Shown: one piece after another, positions 1 through 5,694 of the stretch | Position numbering within the stretch: the first letter of the stretch is position 1 | Layout: each line of letters opens with the position of its first letter | Assembly: GCA_043782425.1 (NCBI GenBank) | Contig: JAYWAM010000266.1 | Coordinates: 1 to 11,082 of the forward strand | Source: JAYWAM01 sp043782425 | GTDB lineage: Bacteria; Pseudomonadota; Gammaproteobacteria; Burkholderiales; Usitatibacteraceae | Reading direction: 5' to 3' | DNA: 11,082 nucleotides | The notes under the pieces: model-generated | Databases searched by the model: none | What the model saw: the letters and a program-made list of their open reading frames with translations, nothing else | What the model was told of the DNA's origin: nothing | Made by a program: the position numbers and the translations under genes

Positions 1-81
1 CCCGCTCCTACATTCGGCAGAACTATTGGCGTTAATAACGCAAATTTGAATGTCTCCACATCGGTTTAGATCGCGCCTTCC

Positions 82-130
82 GTAGGGTGCGCTTGCGCAC
101 CGTAAGGCATGGTGCGCAAGCTCACCCTAC
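82..130. repeat. REP-like imperfect inverted repeat (hairpin)
   Basis: Left arm 82-101 (GTAGGGTGCGCTTGCGCACC) and right arm 111-130 pair over 20 bp with one mismatch, leaving a 9-nt loop at 102-110. It begins 8 nt past the stop codon of the cyclic-di-GMP gene. There is no T-run on either exit side, so it is not a classical intrinsic terminator. A GC-rich hairpin in intergenic space resembles REP elements mobilised by RAYT (TnpA-REP) transposases, and it could also protect the mRNA 3' end. The REP identity is inference; the pairing is seen directly. Confidence 0.7.
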
Positions 131-137
131 AACTGAT

Positions 138-2744
138 CTACTTCTGATCTCCGCCGACATGCAGCCGCAGCAGATCGGAAAACTGTTCAGGAGTAACGGG
201 TTTGCTGAAATAGAAACCTTGCGATTCGTCGCAGGAGAGATTGCGTAAGTAGGATTCCTGCTCCTGGGTTTCCACGCCTTCGGCGACAACGGTAAGGCTC
301 AACGCCTTGCCCATGGCGATTATCGCTTCGGTGATAGCCCGGTCCTCGCCATTCTGCGGCAGGTTGCGGATGAAGGAGCGATCTACCTTGAGGATGTCAA
401 TGGGAAAGCGCTTAATCTGCGCCAGAGACGAATAGCCGACGCCGAAATCGTCTATGGCAAGACGGACGCCCATACTTTTTATCGTGTTCAACAGCCGCAC
501 CGCGCGTTCGGGGTTGCGCATCACCATGCTCTCGGTGAGTTCAAGTTCCAGTAATGCCGGGGGCATGCCCGATTCCTGCAAAGCGTCGGCGATGTCCTTG
601 AGCAGGTTGTCATCGGAAAATTGGCGCACCGATAGATTGACGGCCATGCACACCGGCGGCAAGCCCTGGCGCTGCCATGCCATGTTTTGTGCGCATGCGG
701 TGCGCAGCACCCACTTGCCGATAGGCACGATAAGCCCGGTTTCTTCAGCCAGCGGGATGAACTTCAACGGAGATACTACGCCCAGGATAGGGTGCTGCCA
801 GCGCAACAGCGCTTCCACGCCGCTGATTTGGCGTGTTTTCAAATCCAGTTTCGCCTGGTAGTGCAAGAAAAATTCATTGTCCTCGAGGGCGCGGCGCAGA
901 TTTGCTTCCAATGTCAAGCGTTCTGGCGTCTGGGTTTTGATCGCCAGGGAATAAAATTGGAAATTGTTCTTGCCTTCCTCTTTGGCGAGGTACATGGCCA
1001 TATCAGCGTTTTTCATCAGTGTTAGTTCGTCTTGCGCGTGCGCCGGATACATGGCGATGCCGATGCTCGCTGTGATGCGGCACTCCTGTCCCATGACGAT
1101 TAGCGGCTGGATGACGGCGGCGAGAATCTTGCTCGCCACCGCAGTGACGTACTTTTCTTCGTTCACTTCCTGTAACAAAATGACGAACTCATCGCCACCG
1201 AGGCGCGCCACCACGTCGCTAGTGCGCACGTTGCCGGTGAGGCGCTTGGCGATTTCTAGCAGCAGCGTATCGCCTGCATCATGACCGAGCGTATCGTTAA
1301 CGAGCTTGAAGCGGTCCAGGTCGAGGAATAGCACCGCAAAGTGGCGTTGGTAGCGCTGCGCCGATGCGATCGCCAGGTTCAATATTTCGCTAAACATGAC
1401 GCGGTTGGGCAATTTTGTCAGGCCATCGTGCGTCGCCAGGTATTCGATATGCGCTTCGGCAAGTTTGCTCTCAGTGACATCGCGCCCCACGCCGCGGTAG
1501 CCGCAGAAGCGCTTGTCGTTGTCGAACAGTGGCTCGCCGCTGACGCTGATATAGTGTCGCGCACCGCCTTCGAGGACGCGGTGCATGACAACATCGCGAA
1601 ACGGACGCTGCCCTTCCAGCGTGGCGCGGTGCCCGGCCCAGCCGCCTTCGTCGTCCATCACAAGGCCGGTTTCCCAGCGCCGCTTGCCGAGGGAGCTTGC
1701 TGCGCTCACGCTCTCGCCGCCCTCGACATGCTTGCCCTCAAGGCGGGTAAAACGAAACTCGGCATCCTGTTCCCAATACCAATCCGAGGAGAGTTCGGTC
1801 AGGCTGCGAAAGCGCGCTTCGCTGGCGCGCAATTCCTGCTCTATTTTGCGGCGCTCGGTGACATCGCGTATTACGCCGCGGAATCCGCTCACCTTGCCGT
1901 GCTTGTCCTTGATAAGATGGATAGAACCGTCGCCCAACACTATGCTGCCGTCTTTGCGTATCAGTTCCCAATCGAAGCTCTTGGTCGATATGCCGCTGCG
2001 GTACACCGCGTTAAACTCCTGGTAGATCCTTGCCGCCCCTTCTTTCGTCTGATACTGACGATTGTTCATCCCCTTAAATTCCTCTTCCGAATAGCCGAGC
2101 ATGCGCGAGTACGACGCATTGCAAAACATCATATTGCCGCGTACATCAACTTCGTAATAGCTGTCTTCGATGTTGTCGAGCATGGTGCGAAAGCGCTCCT
2201 CGCTTTGGCGCAGCCGCTCGCGCGCGCTTGTCTGTTGAAAGTAGCGAGCAATCAGCTCGCCCAGATTCGCCACACCTTCGAGCACGCTGGCGTCGGGTTG
2301 GGGAATGGCTGGGCTGAAGAATTCCATCACGCTGCTCACTTGCGCGTCTGCCTTGATGGGGAACGCAAAGGCGCTGCGCAGTCCTGCCTGCAACGCAGCA
2401 GGGGCAAGCAAGGATGCTGTTTCCTTGCTGAGATCGCTGATCCATAGCGCCTTGCCTTCTTTCTGGATGCGCGGCGCCAAACCATCAGATAGGCGCGCGA
2501 GCCGTAGTTTGACAAGGGTCGCGAGGAAAGCGCTAATTTCCGGCGTTGCGATGCCCCAGTGCTGCATGCAGCGCAACGCACCGTCTGTCGCGTCGTTTTC
2601 CCACAGAACACCGCAAGAGAAATTGAGTGTTTCGCAAATCACCCGAATGATGTTCGGTGCGGCTACAGTGCTATCGTCAGATTGCGCAATAATGTGCAAT
2701 ACACCGTGCTCAAGTTCAAGGCGCGGTATCAACTGCGGCCCCAA
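138..2744 (-). CDS. GAF-PAS-PAS-GGDEF-EAL cyclic-di-GMP diguanylate cyclase/phosphodiesterase
   Basis: A signalling protein of up to 868 residues that should control the second messenger c-di-GMP. Domain order, numbered from the TTG at 2744: GAF-like sensor about 15-170; PAS about 181-300, ending GVIRDVTERRK; second PAS about 308-428, ending GVGRDVTESK; GGDEF about 432-592; EAL about 612-862. The cyclase motif GGDEF is intact at 516-520, and the inhibitory I-site RxxD (R507-D510) sits exactly five residues before it, so product inhibition is likely. The EAL domain keeps EAL (644-646), NLS (703-705), ELTES (735-739), DDFG (765-768), LKVDRS (785-790) and AEGVE (821-825), so phosphodiesterase activity is also plausible. 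No signal peptide or membrane segment is seen, so it should be cytosolic. The start is unsure: TTG 2744 has no clear ribosome binding site, and a better ATG at 2812 lies in another frame (see findings). The ligand and net activity cannot be read from sequence. Confidence 0.93.
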   Translation of the reverse strand: MGPQLIPRLELEHGVLHIIAQSDDSTVAAPNIIRVICETLNFSCGVLWENDATDGALRCMQHWGIATPEISAFLATLVKLRLARLSDGLAPRIQKEGKALWISDLSKETASLLAPAALQAGLRSAFAFPIKADAQVSSVMEFFSPAIPQPDASVLEGVANLGELIARYFQQTSARERLRQSEERFRTMLDNIEDSYYEVDVRGNMMFCNASYSRMLGYSEEEFKGMNNRQYQTKEGAARIYQEFNAVYRSGISTKSFDWELIRKDGSIVLGDGSIHLIKDKHGKVSGFRGVIRDVTERRKIEQELRASEARFRSLTELSSDWYWEQDAEFRFTRLEGKHVEGGESVSAASSLGKRRWETGLVMDDEGGWAGHRATLEGQRPFRDVVMHRVLEGGARHYISVSGEPLFDNDKRFCGYRGVGRDVTESKLAEAHIEYLATHDGLTKLPNRVMFSEILNLAIASAQRYQRHFAVLFLDLDRFKLVNDTLGHDAGDTLLLEIAKRLTGNVRTSDVVARLGGDEFVILLQEVNEEKYVTAVASKILAAVIQPLIVMGQECRITASIGIAMYPAHAQDELTLMKNADMAMYLAKEEGKNNFQFYSLAIKTQTPERLTLEANLRRALEDNEFFLHYQAKLDLKTRQISGVEALLRWQHPILGVVSPLKFIPLAEETGLIVPIGKWVLRTACAQNMAWQRQGLPPVCMAVNLSVRQFSDDNLLKDIADALQESGMPPALLELELTESMVMRNPERAVRLLNTIKSMGVRLAIDDFGVGYSSLAQIKRFPIDILKVDRSFIRNLPQNGEDRAITEAIIAMGKALSLTVVAEGVETQEQESYLRNLSCDESQGFYFSKPVTPEQFSDLLRLHVGGDQK

Positions 2745-2935
2745 GTGGCTAATGCCGACGCAAGTCGTGGGGCGACTGTATTTTGTATTTTTAGGTTTTC
2801 CATAATGTTCATCAAACTTTTTTCCCTATGGCGTGCGCGACTGGGCAATTTATCCCGCTACCTGCCAATCTTCTCATAAAGCGCGATGACGGTGGCTATA
2901 ATCGTCGCCAGCGGGGCGGTCTACTTCTCACGATG
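2745..2935. other. Intergenic gap upstream of the c-di-GMP gene
   Basis: This 191-bp gap separates the nucleotidyltransferase gene from the GGDEF-EAL gene; both lie on the minus strand. Reading minus, it holds ATG 2812 and ATG 2803 preceded by a purine-rich stretch (GGGAAAAAAG), which open a 27-codon frame that stops at 2729. No convincing -35/-10 pair or terminator hairpin is visible on the minus strand. A TATAAT-like hexamer at about 2897-2902 lies on the plus strand but has no good -35 and no gene after it. Confidence 0.5.
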
Positions 2936-3574
2936 CTATTTCCTGGCGCAGCTTCGATGTGGCGCCAATGGGATTGCCTTTTCACCCATTTGCGCAGCAA
3001 CCTGTCGACAGGCGATATCAATCGAATTCTTGATCCGCTCAAGATTGCCCACGTAATCCGGCAGGGCGTCGTCGGCACGCTGGCGTAGCTGAGCCGCGTC
3101 GAATAATCCTTCCTTAACCAGCATGCGGATGTCTTCCTGATCCTGTTCGCTAAACCGGGCGAGCTTAGAGACGGCGAGGTCAAGCGGCGTCAGGAGCTTG
3201 ACAGCGAGGCGCCTGGCATCGACACCTTCCAGGTTGATCGCAAGCGCGTCCTGATAGGCATCGTGGTGGAGCAATGCAAAACTGTCGTTGTATTGCGTAT
3301 CGAAATACAGCAGTCGAGGATGGCCGTCGTCACCGCGGTACGCAACTTGCAAATCATTTGGGTCAAGCAGCACGCGCGCCATGATGGTCGCATCGATGTC
3401 CTTTGAAACGCGCATTCCGGTGTAGAAATGCAGCGCTGCGCCACCCGCAACGCAGGCGGCAACGGGTTTAGCGGGGCGCTTCGGGCCTAGCGCTTTTTCG
3501 ACGCGCGCCATGATGGTAGCGAATGCTTTCAGGTAAGCGGGTCCCGGTTTGAGCAATGGGGGTTTAATTTTCAC
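2936..3574 (-). CDS. Putative nucleotidyltransferase toxin (DUF6036/AbiEii-like fold)
   Basis: A protein of 212 residues from GTG 3574. This start was chosen because it overlaps the stop codon of the upstream antitoxin-like gene by 4 nt (GTGA), a sign of translational coupling. A longer reading to 3670 would only run across the antitoxin 3' end and adds a low-complexity tail. The minimal nucleotidyltransferase signature is visible: GG at 44-45, followed by S57, D59 and D61 in VSKDIDAT, matching the hG[GS]...DxD pattern that binds Mg-NTP. The stretch PLDLAVSKLARFSEQDQEDIRML (130-152) resembles the conserved second part of DUF6036-type proteins, where it reads roughly LDLAvsKL.R....D..Di. No membrane segment or signal peptide is seen. 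Relatives with this fold include AbiEii and MenT toxins, which modify tRNA ends or use NTPs; the target here is unknown. Activity as a toxin is inferred from the partner gene. Confidence 0.72.
   Translation of the reverse strand: MKIKPPLLKPGPAYLKAFATIMARVEKALGPKRPAKPVAACVAGGAALHFYTGMRVSKDIDATIMARVLLDPNDLQVAYRGDDGHPRLLYFDTQYNDSFALLHHDAYQDALAINLEGVDARRLAVKLLTPLDLAVSKLARFSEQDQEDIRMLVKEGLFDAAQLRQRADDALPDYVGNLERIKNSIDIACRQVAAQMGEKAIPLAPHRSCARK
3372..3520. repeat. 20-bp direct repeat inside the nucleotidyltransferase gene
   Basis: Copies at 3372-3391 and 3501-3520 share 19 of 20 bases (ACGCGCGCCATGATGGT, then C or A, then GC) and lie 129 bp apart, a multiple of three. Both are read in frame and give the same peptide, ATIMARV, at residues 19-25 and 62-68. 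The second protein copy directly follows the DID metal-binding residues. This could be chance or a small duplication; recombination between the copies would remove 43 codons including the active site without shifting frame. Confidence 0.75.
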
Positions 3575-4056
3575 AGACACTGCGAACGCTTGGTTCGTTT
3601 TGACTGATTTGAGCCTGTCTTTATCATCGGCAGCAGACGCGCCGCTTGTACGGGCGTGCACGCCAGCCATTTGCTGAATTGCTCCAGCGTGCTCATACCT
3701 GGATAAAGCCGCTCGGCGAGGGCCAGCATGCGTGTCCGGTCAAAACCCTGTTGCGAGGCGAGCATTGCCGCCACTCCCGCAAGCGTGCGCGCATTGCCCG
3801 CACGAAGCCATCGAGACGGCCGAAAATCCGCACGGGCGCAAAGGTCGGCGACGCGTTCTTCCTCGCGCCTGCCCCAGGTGAGCGCGCTGTTGTCGGGCTT
3901 GCCTGAGGCGCGCTTTGCTTTCACATTTTCGGCTACAGCGGGAACAATATAAGCCACCACCACGCCGTGGCGCTCTATGGCTACCGGCTCAAGGGTGGCT
4001 TTTTCAAGAACTTCGCCGAGGCGGTTCTTCAGTTGTGTCGCGTTTACGGTTTGCAT
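3571..4056 (-). CDS. Phd/YefM-family antitoxin-like protein with long C-terminal domain
   Basis: A protein of 161 residues. ATG 4056 was chosen because it gives MQTVNATQLKNRLGEVLEKA, the typical Phd/YefM start; an in-frame TTG 12 codons earlier falls in the promoter-like region. Residues 1 to about 40, ending ERHGVVVAYIVP, match the Phd/YefM fold, which dimerises and binds operator DNA. Usual family members have 75-95 residues, whereas this one carries about 110 extra residues. These look alpha-helical (WGRREEERVADLCARADF at 61-78, then AGVAAMLASQQGFDR and TLEQFSKWLACTPVQAARLL) and end in a basic tail. The C-terminus should neutralise the partner toxin, whose GTG start overlaps this stop by 4 nt. 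Membership of the N-terminal domain is well supported; toxin binding is inferred. No Shine-Dalgarno is visible. Confidence 0.78.
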   Translation of the reverse strand: MQTVNATQLKNRLGEVLEKATLEPVAIERHGVVVAYIVPAVAENVKAKRASGKPDNSALTWGRREEERVADLCARADFRPSRWLRAGNARTLAGVAAMLASQQGFDRTRMLALAERLYPGMSTLEQFSKWLACTPVQAARLLPMIKTGSNQSKRTKRSQCL

Positions 4057-4062
4057 TGCAAC

Positions 4063-4092
4063 AATATATGCTGTTTTAGCTAAAATGGCCAA
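4063..4092 (-). promoter_or_regulatory. Candidate promoter with palindromic operator for the antitoxin-toxin pair
   Basis: Reading minus, TTGGCC (4092-4087) and TATATT (4068-4063) are separated by 18 bp. The spacer holds the perfect 12-bp palindrome TTTTAGCTAAAA (4074-4085). Phd/YefM proteins bind palindromes over their own promoters, so this is a natural autoregulation site. The -10 ends only 6 nt before the ATG at 4056, so a transcript from here would have almost no leader, which agrees with the absent ribosome binding site. The hexamers are suggestive and not proven; the palindrome is seen directly. Confidence 0.5.
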
Positions 4093-4095
4093 CTT

Positions 4096-5601
4096 TCAAT
4101 GTTCCTCGTGCGCATCACCCGCAGGCGATGCCCAGTCGTTCAAGACTTCGCGTGCACTGAAAATCACCTCAGACGCGGTCAGGCCGAGCGGGCCGCAGCG
4201 CTGCTCTACGGCGCGATCCGCGCCCGCGCCGTGCAGACAGACGCCGAGCATCAGCGCAGACTGCGGCGTTAGGCCCTGGGCGAGCAGGGCGGCGAGCATG
4301 CCGCATAGCGCATCGCCCATGCCGCCGCTCGCCATGCCGGCATTGCCGCTGCTGTTGATGTGCCAGGCGCCGTCCGGGAATGCAATCACGCTGCCTGCAC
4401 CTTTGAGAACCACATAAGCATGAAAACGGCTGGCCAGATCGCACGCGGCTTTGATGCGCTGCGCCTGCACTTCGCCGGTCGAACATTGCAACAGACGCGC
4501 CGCTTCGCCCGGATGCGGCGTGAGTAAGGAGGGCGCTGCGCGGCGCAACAACTGGTTTTGCAGCGCGCGTCCGGCGGCAATGAGATTGAGCGCATCGGCG
4601 TCGAGAACCAGCGCTAATTCGGTTTTGAGTGCTGTAGCCACCAGGTTCTTGGCCATGTCGCTCGTTCCCATGCCTGGCCCTATTACCAAGGCATTGAGTT
4701 TTTCTTGTATCGATAAATCGCGCGCTTTGCGTAGCATGATTTCCGGGTGCAGTACGTCAAACGCCGGTGCATCTTCAGCCAGCGGCGCAAGGAAAATCTT
4801 TCCTGCACCCAGGTGCAGGGCGGCGCGCGCCGCGAGCAGGGCGGCGCCCAGCATGCCAGACGCGCCGCCTATCACGCCCACGGCGCCGCACTGTCCCTTG
4901 TGCCAGTTGTGCGTGCGTTGCGGCGCCAGGCTGGCTACGGAATCGGCCGTGAGTAGCGTATGCGGCGAGTTCAAAAGCGCCGCATCGATGCCTAGAGGAT
5001 CGAGCCTTACCTGGCCGCAATGCTCGCGGCCATCTGCCGTGTACAGGCCGGGTTTTGCGCCGATGAAAGTGAGGGTGTGCTGTGCGCGTATCGCCTCCCC
5101 CAGAGCAACGCCGTTATCCGCCGCCAGGCCGCTGGGAATGTCTATCGCCAGAATGGGGACGCCGCTGGCATTGGCGCGCGCAATCAGCGCGGCCATGTCG
5201 CCCGTAACCGGGCGCGTGATGCCGATTCCCAGCAGGCCATCGATAATGAGGTCGTGCGTTTCCGCCGCTGGCCACTCACTCACGACTTTGCCGCCCGCCG
5301 CCAGAAAAGTAGTGCGCGCGGCTTGGGCGGCTTGCGCCAGATTTTCTATAGCGCCGCTCAAAACGGTGACGCGATGCCAGCTTTGCTGTAGCGCATGCGC
5401 GGCGACCCAGGCATCGCCGCCATTGTTGCCAGGACCCGCCAGCACTAAAATGCGCCCGCCTTGCCCGTCAAGAATTTTTTGCGCCAAGCGCGCCACGGCC
5501 TGACCGGCGCTCAGCATAAGTGAATCATGCGGATGCGCTTTAGCGTATGCAGTTTCGATTTGCCGAATCTGCTCAACAGTGAATAATGAAATGTTGTGCA
5601 T
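4096..5601 (-). CDS. nnr: Bifunctional NAD(P)H-hydrate repair enzyme (epimerase + ADP-dependent dehydratase)
   Basis: A protein of 501 residues, the normal size for the fused YjeF/Nnr enzyme. It repairs damaged NAD(P)H hydrates: the N-terminal epimerase interconverts the R and S forms, and the C-terminal dehydratase restores NAD(P)H from the S form using ADP. The N-terminal YjeF_N domain (about 1-215) shows GPGNNGGDAWV at 56-66, IIDGLLGIG at 119-127 and AIDIPSGLA at 152-160. The C-terminal ribokinase-like domain (about 225-490) shows GVIGGASGMLGAALLA at 242-257, LDADALNL at 333-340, LLTPHPGEAARLL at 359-371 and GNAGMASGGMGDALCG at 419-434, where D430 is the catalytic aspartate position. Both halves look intact. 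nadB lies 93 bp upstream on the same strand, giving a link to NAD metabolism. The downstream gene starts 39 bp beyond the stop. Confidence 0.95.
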   Translation of the reverse strand: MHNISLFTVEQIRQIETAYAKAHPHDSLMLSAGQAVARLAQKILDGQGGRILVLAGPGNNGGDAWVAAHALQQSWHRVTVLSGAIENLAQAAQAARTTFLAAGGKVVSEWPAAETHDLIIDGLLGIGITRPVTGDMAALIARANASGVPILAIDIPSGLAADNGVALGEAIRAQHTLTFIGAKPGLYTADGREHCGQVRLDPLGIDAALLNSPHTLLTADSVASLAPQRTHNWHKGQCGAVGVIGGASGMLGAALLAARAALHLGAGKIFLAPLAEDAPAFDVLHPEIMLRKARDLSIQEKLNALVIGPGMGTSDMAKNLVATALKTELALVLDADALNLIAAGRALQNQLLRRAAPSLLTPHPGEAARLLQCSTGEVQAQRIKAACDLASRFHAYVVLKGAGSVIAFPDGAWHINSSGNAGMASGGMGDALCGMLAALLAQGLTPQSALMLGVCLHGAGADRAVEQRCGPLGLTASEVIFSAREVLNDWASPAGDAHEEH

Positions 5602-5648
5602 GATATTAGTTTCTTATCAGTTAAATCTTCGCAATTTGTGAGCAGAAT

Positions 5649-5676
5649 TTTCGCGCCTCCGCGCGAAAGTTTTTTT
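5649..5676 (+). terminator. Strong intrinsic terminator on the plus strand
   Basis: An 8-bp perfect stem (TTTCGCGC at 5649-5656, GCGCGAAA at 5661-5668) with the 4-nt loop CTCC is followed by G and seven Ts (5670-5676). This is a textbook rho-independent terminator for plus-strand transcription. Both flanking genes are on the minus strand; reading minus, the A-run comes before the hairpin and only a weak, mixed T stretch follows. It could still act weakly as a bidirectional hairpin at the end of nadB. Confidence 0.75.
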
Positions 5677-5694
5677 AGTTTCGGCTCGTCAGAC

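Noticed and set aside
1341..2447. 368-codon plus-strand open frame opposite the GGDEF-EAL gene
   Set aside because: It is antisense to strongly recognisable GAF/PAS/GGDEF coding sequence, and its translation is an Ala/His-rich shadow with no family features.
2828..3088. Plus-strand open frame after a TATAAT-like hexamer
   Set aside because: There is no matching -35, no ribosome binding site and no recognisable product, and it overlaps the end of the minus-strand nucleotidyltransferase gene.
3575..3670. Longer N-terminus for the nucleotidyltransferase, starting at 3670
   Set aside because: The extra 32 codons overlap the antitoxin 3' end in another frame and lack family resemblance; the GTG overlapping the stop codon is a better start.
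4451..5503. 350-codon plus-strand open frame opposite nnr
   Set aside because: It lies fully inside a well-supported enzyme gene; the Ser/Ala/Arg-rich product looks like a GC-driven shadow.
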